64,000 nucleotides of DNA from Sorex araneus. Lineage: Eukaryota > Chordata > Mammalia > Eulipotyphla > Soricidae. The notes under the pieces are model-generated. The model saw nothing but the letters and a program-made list of their open reading frames with translations. It made no database searches and was not told the origin of the DNA. The translations under genes and the position numbers were made by a program. Below are positions 9,336-24,300 of the stretch, piece by piece. The stretch is taken from assembly GCF_027595985.1 (NCBI RefSeq), contig NC_073303.1, positions 332,369,179 through 332,433,178 of the forward strand, in the 5' to 3' direction. Within the stretch, counting starts at the first letter, position 1. Every line of letters starts with the position of its first letter.

Positions 9336-12300
9336 GTGAGCAGACGAGGGGTTAAGGTGCCTATGTGACCCGGGATGAGCTCGACCCTCCTGCCCTTGGC
9401 GCCCCTCGGGTTTTGCCGCGGTGGGGCGGGCGCCGCGCCTCGGGCCTCCGGAGCCCGCCCCGCTTCCTCCCCGGGGTACCCGGGCTCCGCGGCGGCCTTG
9501 CTCGGCCGGGCCGTCGGCGGGATGCTGGCTGCGGGCGGGCCTGGCTCCCGGGAAGTGGCGGCGGGGGGGCTCCGGCCGGCCGGGCGCCACACCTGCAGCT
9601 TCGACAGCAGGAAAAAGGGACAGGGCAGGGGTGCCAGATGCTTTTCGTCTTCCCACGTTAAGGAAGCGGGTTTGTGAGCGTTTTGGGAGTCCCCCTCACG
9701 GCGCGTGTCGCTTCGCCGGTTTATAACCGAACGGCAGATGCTTCCGTCCCTGGCAGGTGAGAGAGAGCGAGAGGTTCTCTCCCTGCTCAAGCTGGTGGTT
9801 TCTTTGGCTTGTCGGATTCTTACCCGGTGTTTTTATGTTACACCTTCCGCGCCCCCAGGATGGAGAGTCCCGTTTGAGGCTGTTTGTCATTAACATTTGT
9901 ACCAGTATTTCGAGCCAGGATTCAATTTCTCAGATATTCGACTGTGCTTCAGTAGTTCCAGCGATGCCATAATGAAAAGACGGGGGTGGGGGGCGGGGGA
10001 ATCTGTTTCTTTATAGACTTAATTTTGTTTGCGGGAGCCATTTTCCCCCTCCATTGTCGGGTTTGGGTTTTTTGGTTTTTTACTAGATTGTATCTTGTTA
10101 TTTCGTTATCCAAATCTTGTGTTGCCTATGTACATTTTGCTGTAATCATTGGTGCTCTGAAATTCTGAAAACAACGCTTAGAAATATCCAAAATCACGTA
10201 AGAGCTAAAAAAGGACTATTTAATTAGAGGTAATTTAGCGCACTGCCTGACTCAACAGTGTGTGGAGGACCCCCGCCCATCTCGTTAAATGTAGATTCAT
10301 TGAGTCTGTAAAATGAGCCCTGAGATTTGCAGGTTGTTTTTGGTGGGGGCTGTGCTGAGGGATTATTCCTAGCCCTATGCTTGGGGATCACTCCTGTCAG
10401 TGCCCAGGGGACCAGATGGGATGCTGGGAATCAGCTCCAGTGCCTGTGTGCAAGGTAAGTGCCCTACCTGCTCTCCTACTGCTCTGGCCACAAGAGATCC
10501 CCATTTCTAGCAAGTCCCCAGCTGCCCCAAGGTAGTTGCTGGTATAAGTGCACAACTGTATGTGAAATTTTACAGAATAAATGACTTTGCAGTATCTTTG
10601 TCTTTGAATTATGGCTAAGACAGCAGAATTTTATTCCAGTACTTACCTGTGGAACAAGCTGCCTCGAAGAGGTAAAACTAGAAGAGCTGAGCCTTGAAGA
10701 ATAGATTGGATTTGAATGAGCAGGTGGGAAGAAGAACAACAGGAATATGTGACTACGCTAGAGTGAGCTTGACTAAAAATGTAGACATATGAGTGGACTT
10801 AGTGGACAGTAAGTTTTGAAAGATTGAGTGGAATAACATTTTCAAAACCAAAGCATGTAAAGAAAGATTCGCTTTCAGATTTTTTTTGAAAGTAGAATAC
10901 CACAGGTCCTTACATAATCTTCCTGAATAACATCATGTCATTATAACATGAGAAAAAAGCTCCTTATCCAATAATTGGAGGGGCCTACTTTACTATAGAT
11001 TCTCCTGCCTAACTTGTAGGACTCTTATTGATACATTTAGAGATAGCTCACTGTACCCCGGGAATGTGATACAGAGATGGGAAGAGGTAAAACCTGAAAT
11101 AAGGAAGTCTACTTGGGGTGTTCTTATGCTCTTATCAGACTGAAAGTGATGAGAGTCTGTAATAGAAAATAGGCTTGGAAGACTTTACTAATAGAATGGT
11201 CAATAATTTTTTCCAGGTCTAAGCACTTTTAGTTAAACATACCATTCAAGAGTGATGTTTTTCAGCACATAATAAACAGAATCATTCCTCTTATTAGCTG
11301 TTTTTATTTTTTCAGAAGTCTACCAGAGAGGCCTTGAACAACAAAAATATCAAGCCATTGTTAAATACCTTCAGCCAGTTACCTGGGAGGTAATGCATTG
11401 ATACTCATGAAATATATGCCTCTTTATAATTAATGTGAACTCTTTTAAAACTGCAAGTGTCTTTTGTTTTTAATAGTGAAAATGAAAAAAAATGTACCCT
11501 TGACCAAGCTTTCAGAGGTGTTCTAGAAGAAGAAATTGTAAGTATATTTTTAATTGTTAAAATTTTGCTGGCAAATTAAACTTATTTTTAAAGTTGCTTT
11601 TATTGTTAGACTTGATATTTAAGTATTTTTTCACAGTGAGCTTACAATCTTGTGGGGAATGCCTTGATCTTAATATTGAATGTAGGTAATAAGGATTTTG
11701 GAAATAGTGTTATTTAAGGATTTGGTTTAATAAATGAAAAAATCCATGGCCCAGAGATAGTACAGTGGGTAGGGCACTTGCCTTGCATCAGCCAACCTGG
11801 GTTCGGTCCTCACCCAGCACCCCAGATGATCCCCCAAGTTGACCAGGAGTGATTTACAGAGCCAGGAGTAACTCCTGAGCGCTGTCAGCTGTGACTCAAA
11901 AATCAAATTAATAAATAAATTTTAAGAAGAAAAAAATCCTTCTCCAAGTAAGTGACTGATAAAAAAGGTGACCATGAGTCTTACTGAGCAGAATTAGAAG
12001 TTAAAAGATGAGCCTTTTTATTTTACTATATAAACAGGAATTCATCCTGTGTCTGTAGTGGCATGAAAAGTCCTATCTACGATGTTCAACTTTTGAATTG
12101 GAATTAATTCCCTAACTCCTCTACATCACCCTCATCAGTGAGCATACCAGAATAGCTAGGTTTTGTGCAACTTAAGAGAAATTTGAACATGAGCAATCTG
12201 TATTTATTTGCCATTAGTGTGATTACTGAGTGAAAAGTTCCAACAGTTCATTAGAAGGCTAGGGATCTGTCCTCTCCTAATAAGCATAATACTGAAGTTG

Positions 12301-15300
12301 TTTTGGGGCTGGAACAATAGTACTGTTAGTGGGGCACTTGCCTTGCATTCAGCCACTGTGGGTTCGTCCCCTACACCCCAAATGTTCCCCTGATGCCTGC
12401 CAGGAGTGATCCTGAGCACTACCTGGTGTATTCCAAAACCAAAAACTTACATATATAATCTCCCTAGTTTGTTTTGTTTCAACAAATCTGTAACAGATCT
12501 CATTGCTCTTTAAACCTTTTGTGAAGTAGTGGACAAGCTGCTTTGCTTTTCTGAACTTCAGTTTCATTTGTGAGAAGGGAAATACAGCGTTGTATAAAAC
12601 TTACTGATTACTCAGTAAATGCTATTTTTTGTAATGCTATCGGGTTTCGGCATAATGTTTCAATATGGCTCTCTCTCAAACATTGATGCACCAGATTGAT
12701 AATTCCCCTAGTCCTTTGACATGTGCCATTGATTTAGTTATGACCTCAGCACTTCTGTGTTTGATTATCTTAAGCCTTTATCATGCTAGTGGAACCATTT
12801 CATAAAACTTGGATTTTGTGGGCCACTTGCTCATTATTCACTTGATATATTTCATGGTTCTATAATATATGTAAGTTCTATAACTTATTTTTTACATTTT
12901 CATCTTAGTAATTTTGTCTTCTAAGAAATATTATGTTACCCAAGAATAGTAGAAATAAGTACTAGGAAGTTGACTCCATGGCTTGGAGGCTGGTCTCTCA
13001 TTCTGGACAACTCAGAGAAGGGAACACCAAGTAAAATGTGGTCGGAGGTCATGCAGGGGAAGGGTGACGCGTGCCGAATGTAGACTAGAGACTGAACACA
13101 ATGGCCGCTCAACACCTTTATTGCAAACCACAACACCTAATCAGAAAGAGAGAACGAAAGGGAATACCCTGCCATAGTGGTAGTTTGGGGTGGGGGGAGA
13201 CGGGACTGGGGAGTGGGAGGGACGCTGGGTTTACTGGTGGTGGAGAATGGGCACTGGTGAAGGGATGGGTTCTCAAACTTTGTATGGGGGAAACATGAGC
13301 ACAAAAATGTATAAATCTGTAACTGTACCCTCACGGTGATTCACTAATTAAAAATTTAAAAAAAAAGAAATATTATGTTATCCCACGTTTGTGATAATCA
13401 GTTTCATGGCAGTATTATATTTTTACCTAGTCTGAACTCTGGCCCCTAAATTGTTTTCTCCTCTGTTGGTAGATAAATCATTCATCATGTGAAAACGTTT
13501 TAGCTATTATTTCTCTTGCTATTGGGGGAGTAACTGAAGGTAAGTGTTTTTTTTTGTTTAATCTTGGACGTGATGTGCTTTGTTTAAAACGTACTCTCCT
13601 ATACCTCTCCATCTATCTGATTTTGTTCATTCTTCAAATTCTGACTCTCATCTTTACCAAGAAGTCTCAGTGATAGTACCTCTTTCATCTCTATTATGCA
13701 GCAAACATTGTGACACTTGACTCTCTTGTTTTATTTGGTTACTATTTATTGAGCATCTACTATGTGCCTGGTACTGAACTAGGACTTGGCGATTCAATGG
13801 CAAATAAAACATATTTCCTGAAGACTCTAGTGGCATTTAAGTGACTCTAAATTTCAGAGTGGAAATTTAAAAAGCAAAGCTACCATATTTATTTGACCTG
13901 TGACCCCCACTTCAAAAATTAAAAAAAGTAAAAGTCATGATACTTCTCTAGAAATCTGTCTTTGTTAAATGAAAAAAACAGAAAGCACTCCCCAGTTAAA
14001 CTTAAGGTTACTACCATACCCCTAGATTATTCCACTAGAAGGGGAAAGGCAGTAATGCCCACTTTGGAAAACACTGGGTGGAAAGGAATTTGGATAATGA
14101 ATTTGTCATGCAAGTTCAACATAAATAAAGAACTCTTGTGGAACACAGGAGAGAGGTGATATAGTAAGGAAAAGTTGAACGGTAGACTAAGATCATTTGT
14201 AAATGGCTTTGTGTGCCTTACTAAAGAGGTGTTATGGAGGAAATTCTACTGGGAAAGTCTTGTGAAAGACTGAGTAGGAAAAAAAATGGGGCAATAAGTG
14301 ATTAATTTTAGGAAACACTTTCAAAAGCACGTATTAGGAAATAGAAGCTCTAGCCTTGCATGTGTGAGGCCCTGGGATCAATTTCTGGAAACACAACATG
14401 CTCAATAGGAGGAACTCACTAAATATTTTCAGAAAGAAGCAATGAAAAATTAGTCTGTCAGTGCTCTTTCACAAGTTTGGTCAAATTACTCATTTGGTTA
14501 ATTCAGATAATTTTTGTGAAAACTGCCTTTTAATCTAAGGCATTATGCACGTATTAATACTTATTTCTACAAAAGCTAAGAATATTTAAATTTGAATTCT
14601 ACAGTGCTGTGTCCTTTGTGCAGCTTTTGCTCAATAGTTTGTAGCAGAAGTTAGTTCAGTGATTAACTTGATGTTGCTCTTACGCTCTGGTAATCTTTAC
14701 CACATGCAGATGGGTAATCCTTAACATTTAAAGGTATATTATTATATTTAGAACTTTCATTTTACTCCAGAAAGATGAGGTCTTAGGCACTTAATTAAAC
14801 CATAAAGTCCTAAAATGTGTTTTAACTTTTCAAAATTTATTTTTGTAGTGCTGGCAAATTGAACATGGCCTCACACATGCAAAGCATGTGCTCTAAAATT
14901 GCCACATCTCTGATCTTTTTTATTTAATTTGACGGCGAAAATTCATTTTTGAGGGACAGTGTTCCTGTTACTGTTTATGTGACATGTTTTCAGATTGTCC
15001 ATAAGTGTTTTGTTAAATTCAACTCAGCATGTATTGAGTGCCAGAACCTATACTAGTTAAAACATACAATATAGCTACTTTTTAATTGCATTAATGCAGC
15101 CAATTCCCAGCACCACAGATGGTCCCCTGAGCACTGTCGGTGGTTCCTGAGCACCGAGCCAGGAGGAATAACTTACCTTGATCATCACAGGGTAGATGAC
15201 TCAAAAGTTAAAACCCCCAAGCCCCAATATGCCTACCTTTTAAGCAGTTCACAGTCTACATGGACAAAGTTAAACAGGATATGATGATTACTATAATTTA

Positions 15301-18300
15301 CATACAGTGTGCTTGGCAAGCATGGGTTAGTTGTCCTGCTCAAAGGGGTCAAGAGGACTTGTTTTGATTAGCTGATACTAATGCTTTAAAAGATGCTATA
15401 GTACCAGAGAGATAGTACAAGGGTTTAGGCACTTGCCATGCACACAGCCAACTCCAGTTTGATCTCAGCACCACTTACAGTGCTTCAAGTACCACCAGGA
15501 GTGATCCCTGAGTACAGAGCCAGAAGTCTTGAACACTGCTGGGTGTGGTCCAATGCCCCCTCCAAGCCCCAACAAAGATAGAGTAGGAAATCCATGTGCT
15601 AGGCTGATGACTGGGTAGGGAAAAAGTATTCTATTGTTAAAATATGAATTATGATCATAGCAAGGTATTTGAGAACTAAGGAGGGCATAGCTATGGTCAG
15701 GGTTTAAAGTAAAGCAGAGTGGTGTAGAGGCTGGACATTATTCTGAAAGTTGTAGGGGATGATCACCAGTAAATTTATTCTATATGAAGCAGCCATGCCC
15801 TAGCTTAGTTTTACTGAATCAAAATCCTTGGGAGTGGAATCTAGGTAATTTTCTTAAGTTCTATAATTACAAATGAAGGGTAACTTATGCCAGACTTCAC
15901 TAAGTAAGAGCAGAGAGTATGCCTCAGTTCTTGTATGTATAGGGCACATCACAGGAAATTAAGTGCTGAAAGAGAGTTAACTAGTCTCATCTCTAGCCTT
16001 GCCTACCTGTACTCCCTGTTGTAACATCTTTCATTGACGGACCTCACTGTGTGGTTCCTGTTAAACAGTTCTGATGATCAGTTTGGCTTCTATTGGGTTG
16101 AAATCTTTTGTTTTTTTTTCTTTTTGGGTCACACCCGGCGATGCACAGGGGTTGCTCCTGGCTCTGCACTCAGGAATCACTCCTGGTGGTGCTCAGGGGA
16201 ACCCGGGTAGGCCGTGTGCAAGGCAAATGCCCTACCCACTGTGCTATTGCTCCAGCCCCGGGTTGAAATCTTCTTAAACCAGCTCTCCTGTCATATGACA
16301 TCCCAAATCTGTCCTACCACTGCAGAGTAAATATGTTTCAGAGCATAGTTTATCAGTGCATTGTTTGAGCTTGATTTACTTTTGCGTGCAATGTTTAAGT
16401 GGCTATTTCCTTTTTTGGGTTTTGGTTTTTGGGCCACACTCACTAGTGCTATTTTCTTAACAATTGTACTTACTACCTTAAAATGAAGGAAGAATGAGCA
16501 AAGACATAAAACTGTTTTAGCTAGCTGTATTACTTTAAAAAATTCTTAACTGCTCTAATAAGTTGAGGTTTTCTTAATTTTCAACAATCTTTCCCCTCAA
16601 CAGTACAATTATTTTAAATATTTAATACTAGTTGAAATCAGTATTATACCTTTTATCTTTTTTTGAAGACATTTCAAAATGACAAAGACACTAACAACAT
16701 TGCAGAAGTGAGAGAAAGGGCAAATACTAGTCATGATTCTTCTACTTTAAAATTACCATTTTGGTATATGGTTTTAATTTCTTTTTAAAAATTATTGTAA
16801 CTTATGGTCCCCTGAGCACTGCCAGGGGTAATTCCTGAGTGCAGAGCCAGGAGTAACCTCTGTGCATTGCCGGGTGTGACCCAAAAAGGAAAAAAAAAAA
16901 ATTATTGTAATTAATATACATATAGTTTTGAATTCTGCCTTTTTCACTTAACATTATATCATAAGCATTTTCCAAGTTGAGTTGTAATAACCATCGTTTT
17001 TAATTGGCTGCATTATATTCTTTCGAATAGCTTAGTGGTGAAGAAAACAGACTGTGGAGCCAGACTGCCTGGGTTCGTATCCCAGCTCTACCACTTACTG
17101 GCTCTATGATCTTGGGCAAGTTACTTAACTTCTCTGTGTCTCAGTTTTCCCTTTTGATAAACTGAAGATAATATTACCTACATAGGTTTGTAAGGATTAA
17201 AGTATTAGTATTTGTAAAGCAGTGTCCCTGACATATAGTAAATGCTCTAGCATTTTTTATCAAGATACCATCATCATTGTTACTAAATACACATACAAAA
17301 ACTTATTAAGTATGTCCTATTTGAGGATTTATTTGTGCTACTTCCAGTGCTTGTCTTAATAAAGCTTGTATTGGCAAAAAGTACCTCTATGATACTTTTC
17401 AGAGTTATTTTTGCATGGGCTATTTTACTAGACAGTCCTTTAAACCTTGACTTGTGCTCCACTTGAAGGTATTTGTACTGCCTCTACACCTTTTGTATTG
17501 TTGGGAGATGTTTTGGACTGTCTTCCTTTGGATCTCTGTGACACAATATTCACTTTTGTGGAAAAAAATGTTGCTACTTGGAAGTCTGTAAGTACCTTGT
17601 ATTTGTTGTTTTGGCTCATCCTGAAGATAGTATTTTCTATAGCTTCGGAGTCCTTTGGATAGAAATTTTGCTTAAATTTCTTAATATTGTTGATTGTCAA
17701 AAAAAATTGTTATTATGAACAATTGTATATTCTGTTGGTGAGGGTGACTAAATCATAAACAAAGGTAGAAGTGCAAAAATCTGAATAGTAACAAGGTTAA
17801 AATGTCCACTTTCGTGTTTATTTAACCAGTATCAAAATTTGCTACCATCTGTGCTCAGGGTATAGATGCAGGGGTGCCGGGGTGCCGGGGATCAAATCTG
17901 AGTCATCTGTGTGCATGACAAGCATTCTACCAGCTGTCCTGTCTCTCCAGCCCCAGTTCCTGGAAATTTCTAACTAGAGCCTCAGTTTCTTCAGCTCTTC
18001 AGATGGACATCAAGAAATGGCTCAAAGGGCTGAAGCACATGCTTTATATTTGGGATGCCTGGGCTTGATCCCTGGCACTGCAAGGAATTCACATTCCTAA
18101 GCACCTCCAGCAGCAGTCCCTGACATTGAGTAGCCCCAAGCACTGTTGGGTGTGGTCCTTTTTAAAAAGGGACAATATCATTGTGTGTGGACTGGAGCAA
18201 TATAGCACAGCAGGTAGAGCCTTTGCCTTACTCGTGGCCAACCTGGGTTTGATTCCTCTGTCTCTCGGAGAGCCTGGCAAGCTACTGAGAGTATCCCGCC

Positions 18301-21300
18301 CACACAGCAGAGCCTGGCAAGCTCCCTGTGGCATATTCGATATGCCAGAATCAGTAACAAGTCTCAAAATGGAGACGTTACTGGTGTCTGCTCAAGCAGA
18401 TCGAATAACAGTGGGAGGAGTGCTACAGTGCTGTATCAAAAAATATTTTATTTTTTGAAAATACTCGATAAACATCAGAGTGGCTTAGTAGATTCTCAGT
18501 CCATATAAATGTTCTTTCATATTTTACTTTTACTTCCTGTTACCGTTGATGGATGTACAACATAATTTCTGTCTTAATTTCAGAATACATTTTATTCTGC
18601 TGGGAAAAACTATTTACTACGTATGTGCAATGGTAAGTAGTTGTGATGAAATTCTTTTAAAATACAAATACAGCCAGAAAAACAGATGGTAAATGAAGCA
18701 AAAGTGATTAAAGATAATTTTTTAAAATTTTTTCTTATATATATATATATTTATTTTTCTAACGTAAAAGCATTTTGGGGGGAAAATGTTTTAGGAATAG
18801 CGTTATCCACACCACAACTCCCCTCCCACTCCCCCTCCGACCACTGGTCCCAGCCCATTCTTCTTTCATGGTACGTAGAAGCCTTGCTGTTCACTCCTTC
18901 CGCCCTCATTGGTAACTTCATCTCATCTGAGGCTAAGGATTTGTTTTGTTTTCATTGATGTTGTCTAGTCAATTGAAAAACAGTTTTTAACAGTTTAGTT
19001 TTTTGTGTTACTGGGAATTTTACCCATTTCCTCATACATGAAAGACTTGTGCTCTACCACTGAGCTTGAATCCCCAAACCTAGTTATCTTTGTTCTAAAT
19101 ATTTATTAAAACAGACTTTTAATGATATGTCCTATTCTGGAGGGGTTGGACATTATGAAAATTTTAAAAATTTAGTAAAGTCTATGCTGTTTGTACTCAA
19201 CTTGTTTTACTTTCTAATTTCTATTTATTTTTTTGGTGACAATAGTTTCTAGTCCCATTTTGATAGTATTCCTTTAAGAAAGTTCTTTTGAGAGACTGGT
19301 TAACAACCTGGAATGATCTCATAACCTTCATTTGCATTTATTGGTAGATCTCCTAAGAAGATTATCAAAATCCCAGAATACTGTCTTCTGTGGACGAATT
19401 CAGCTCTTTTTGGCCAGACTTTTTCCTTTATCAGAGAAATCAGGTAAGCTTTTATATATTAAATAATAATGTTTTGCAGGGAAATCTTTAATAGATTAGA
19501 ATGTAACAATAATGGCCATAGAAGTGATTTTAAAATAAACATGTATAAGTGCCACTTAATTTTTTTTTCACTTACTAGTAAAATAGTAATGCTAATTATT
19601 AATAATACTCATTCTAGTGTATAATACAGGTAAGTTTTTTTAAAGGTAACTCTTAAAGACATTGATTTGTTTTTAAGTACAAAACTTAGAATATATTTTA
19701 TAGCTAAATCACATTAAAATGTGTAAATGGGTCACAGAGCCATCATGTTGGTATTTCATCTGTTAATTATGTGCTGATTTTTCTGCTTCTATTTTCTTCC
19801 TCAGGCATATTTGCCTATGTCATATTTATCTATGTCAACAATTTTTATTGTGAAACATGGTAGAATCTCTATGATACAGAGAAACATACTTGAATTAAAT
19901 GTATAATTATAATGTATACTTCTGTAACCACTCTCTAGGTCCAAAAGTGAAACGCTTTCAGTTCTCCAGTTTTTTTACAATTTATTCAAATATAGATCTT
20001 ATATATTTTTAGTGCCAGGAATTGAACCCTGGCCTCATTCACGCAGAGCATGTGCTCTGCTGCTGAGCTGCATCCTTAGGCACATCTTATTATCTCTGTC
20101 TCAGTGTTCCTTTGATTAATATCAACTAATATACCATATGTTCATGTGTTATGAGGAATAAATGAATTAAAATATGGTTAAGAACTTAAAACTGTATGTT
20201 GGCCATGATTTTTATGTGTGAAGTTTTGTTTTGGTCATGTTCAGTGCTTTTTTCCTATTTATCTGATAACGGTCAGAATTAATTTACATTTATGATTTTC
20301 CTACTAGTATCACTGTATCACTGTCATCCCGTTGCTCATCGATTTGCTCGAGCGGGCACCAGTAACGTCTCCATTGTAAGACTTGTTACTGTTTTTGGCA
20401 TATCGAATATGCCACAGTTAGCTTGCCAAGCTCTGCCATGGGGATGAGATACTCTCGGTAGCTTGCCGGGCTCTCCGAGAGGGGCAGAGGAATTGAACCT
20501 GGGTCAGCTGCATGCAAGGCAAACATCCTACCTGCTGTGCTGTCACTCCAGCCCCCATATTTCTAACTTTTGATCTGTGATCATCCCCCCCTTTTTTTTT
20601 GGTTTGTGTTTTGTTTGGGGGCCACACCCAGTGATGTTCAGGTTACGCCTGGTTCTGCACTCAGGAATTACTATTGGTACTCAACCAATAGTAATTGAGG
20701 ATTGAGCCCGGGTAGCCCACATGCAGGGCAACACCCTACCCCACTGTACTATCCTTGTGTATGTATCCATACATGTGTACATATACACATCATAGTTAGG
20801 TCTTATATAACCTTTTTAACTTATCACGAAAAAAATTCTTTGGCACTCCAAATACATTTTTGAAATCTAAGTTTGTTACTTCTTGACTTCACCTTTTTCT
20901 TGTGAATTTATTAGTTTTTATATTTTGGGGTTATGTAATAACAAATTTACACCCAGCCCCCAGATTTACATTATTTCAAACAAATTTTATATGATGAATT
21001 TCTTTTGAATCTTTCTTTTAAATAGGTCTTAACTTGCAGAGCCAATTTAACCTGGAAAATGTCACTGTTTTCAATACTAATGAGCAGGAAAGCACACTGG
21101 GTCAGAAGGTAAGCCTTATATGTAAAGAACATATAAGTTTATTAAGATCATACATGACTAGGACTTCTAAATCATCAGAAAATATAAGGACCATGTTCTG
21201 CCTTCCTTACAGGGTTCTTTATATGTACTTTTATTCCTAAAATGAGATTCTGTGTATACTATGTTGAAATTCACATTTGTGGGGGGGGGGGAGGGTTGGT

Positions 21301-24300
21301 CCACACCCTGCTGTGTTCAGTGCTTACTCCTCACTCAGTGCTGAAGATAATCCTAACGGTGATCAGGACAGGGGTGCCAGGGATCAAACTATAGTTGGCC
21401 ACAGGCTGGGCTAAGTGCCTTAATCTCTATACTACCTCTCTGCCCCTCACTTTCATCTTTCAGACATAAAATGGATATATTTCTGCATCTGTACATTTTA
21501 ATGCTTCATAAGTCTTTAAAAGTCTTTAAAATCACAATCCCCTATATGGGCATACAGGTAGTGAAAATGAGCATTATAGGAAAAGTATCGTGGGGGATGG
21601 GATTTCATGGTCAAGTTAGTATTGGGGGGGGAACTGAATTAAATTCACATTAAAATTACTGTGGAGCTTAGGAGTTACTGTGATCATTTTATTGATATTT
21701 GTCTAGCAGTGTGTAAACATCTTTCTATGTTAACAGCACAGGCTTTACCTTGTTTTAATTTGCAGCACACTGAGGATAGAGAAGAAGGGATGGATGTAGA
21801 AGAAGGTGAAATGGGAGATGATGAAGCTCCAACAACTTGGTAAGTTCTTAGAAGTTCAGATTTCGTGATTTATAAAGATAATGCCTTAACAATCACTTAG
21901 CAGGTGTTGAAGTGAGGTGTAGATAAGAAAGTCATGCTTATCTTTTTAGTTTTTATGTATCTACTTTTAAAATCACAAATCTTAAATTACTAGATGACTG
22001 ATTCAGTTAGCTTCTGAATTGCATGCAGGCATTTTGCCACATAGGCAGTTTGTTACTTACAGAGTCTAGATGGTTCTCTCATTGAAAAGTCAACCACTGG
22101 TGACCTAGATACCTCTCTCCTGCCTAGTCAACTTTGTGGACCAGTACCCATGGGGATTGGCTGTCTGTTGTTGTCGTTGCTGCTGTTGTTTTGGGGCCTT
22201 GGGGCTTACTCCTGGCTCTGCATTTATGGATCACTCCTGGCAAGGTGCAGGGGACCATAAATGGTAACTGAGATTGAATCAGGGTTCTCCAAGTGCGAGG
22301 CAAGTGCCCTACCTACTGCACTATGTCTCTAGTCCTCTGGGCTGACTTTTTAATGAAGTGGGGAAGATAAGAAACTTCCTTTCTCTCTTTACCTCTAAAT
22401 ATCTTATTGGTTTTTTACCTCATCCTCCTTAGCCCTGTGCTTCCTTTCAAATAATATATTGAGGCTGGATAAATGCAGTGAGAAAGAGAAACAGGGTGTG
22501 ATGAAAGAAAACTCACTACCTCTCTTCCATTGTCTTAGATGACAAACTTCCTATTTCAGTTAGAATTATAAGAATTTCCTGAGGAGAAATTTTGGGGCTG
22601 GAGTAATAGCACAGTGGGTAGGGCGTTTGCCTTGCACGCGGCCAACCCGGGTTCGGTTTCAGCATCCCTGAGCACCACCAGGAGTAATTCCTGAGTGCAG
22701 AGCCAGGAGTAACCCCTGTGGATCGCCAGATGTGACCCAAAAAGCCAAAAAAAAAAAATTCCTATTTCTGCATGGGGAGATACATTCTGATTTCTTCCAG
22801 ATTACCCAAAGAAATACAGAAAGTAATGTGGGTTCCTATATTTCTTTAGATAATCTGGGAAAAATCTGAGTATCAGAATTCTTCCAAGATTAGTTTCAAT
22901 ATTTCCTTTGCATAACTTCACTGAAAATTATGTTAAGTATCTGTAAGACGTAGTAATGCCACCTCAGTTGGAATGGACTTAATCATCAACTTCTTAGTTG
23001 GAATGGATTCAGTGATCAGCATCTGTTGACTAGAGGTGGCCTAATGGGGCAATTATTATTGTTACCTAGTATTAATATATAGTAAGATATATAAAGTACC
23101 CAAAAGTCTTTTCATTAAGATATACGAAATACTCAGATGTTCTTCATTATCCAGTAACTATTTGATTTGGCTTTCTTTTTTTCTTTTTTTGAGACTTGTC
23201 TTGAGCTAAAGTAGGCTTTTAGGGAATTGCTGCATGCAGTGTGACCACCTTAACCCCCATACTACCTGGTCCCTTCATTGGCCATTTTTAATTGATAATA
23301 AAGAATTATTAAGAGTAAACCCTGAGGACTGCCCAGTGTGGCCCAAAAACAACACCCCTTCCCCTCCAAAAAAAAATCTCTTGGATAAAATCTAAAATGT
23401 TTAACATTAGCTATTAAAATTCTTTATAGTTAATGATTGCTTATCATTTTTAAAGTTAAAAGACTGGTTTCTCACTGTAGTTTTGTAATGTAATCAAATT
23501 AGAATTTGAATTATAACCTTAAAGACACTAAAGAAAAGGCTTATGGCCAGGAAGATAGCTCAAAGGGCTGAAGCACATGCCTAGAATACTCAAGTTCAAA
23601 CCCCAGTACCACCCCTCTTTCTGTGTCCCAGCATCACTGGGTGTTCCCTGGCGGCCCCCAGCACCTCCAGATTCATGCAGCACTGCCTCAACCAGCCCTG
23701 GCACTGAACTATTAGTAAATGCTGAGTATATCTGGAAGTGGCCCCTGGGGCACTTCAAATATCACTGGAAATCCCCAAAAAATGAAATGATTTTTTAAGG
23801 AAATGACTTAAGTCATTAAGTCTTTTTATCCCTTACATTTTTGTTTCATACTCGGGCTGATTATGTCTTTTAGTATATGATGCTTATGGTTTTTAAAATA
23901 CATTCAAATTCACACTAATAAATGGCATAGAAATAATTTCTTATAGAAAAGTTTGTAGACAAGAGGTGAGAATACTTGTCTTCAGGGAGGACCCACATTC
24001 CTTCTCACTATTCTGTCATCTGTTAGTTTAATCTTTTTCCTCGGGTCCAAGATGGCCCATTGTCATATCTGCATGCTAAGCAGCAGAAATGAAAAATGGA
24101 AAACACAGCCATACCTAACTCAAAGGGCCTTGGAAGGCATTACTTCTGAAACAATTGAAATAGTTCGTTTCTGGCCAAAATTTAGGAATTTCACTACAGA
24201 AGATAAAAAGGGTTTGGGCCTATGAACCCCTGAAACTGTTTCAAATTTTACATGAATATCAAAGAAAGCACACTTTTCTTGGAAAAAGATCATAGCTCTC

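Larger units (their letters stand above)
8780..9640. promoter_or_regulatory. THOC1: CpG island over THOC1 promoter, exon 1 and start of intron 1
   Basis: Density of CG dinucleotides and GC content rise sharply here compared with the AT-rich flanks, as expected of a housekeeping promoter. Several long open frames on both strands are by-products of high GC content. Confidence 0.85.

Noticed and set aside
8752-9896. Several long open frames on both strands in the CpG island (up to 227 codons).
   Set aside because: GC-rich sequence has few stop codons. The frames are proline/arginine-rich, overlap one another on both strands and the THOC1 exon, and match no family I know.
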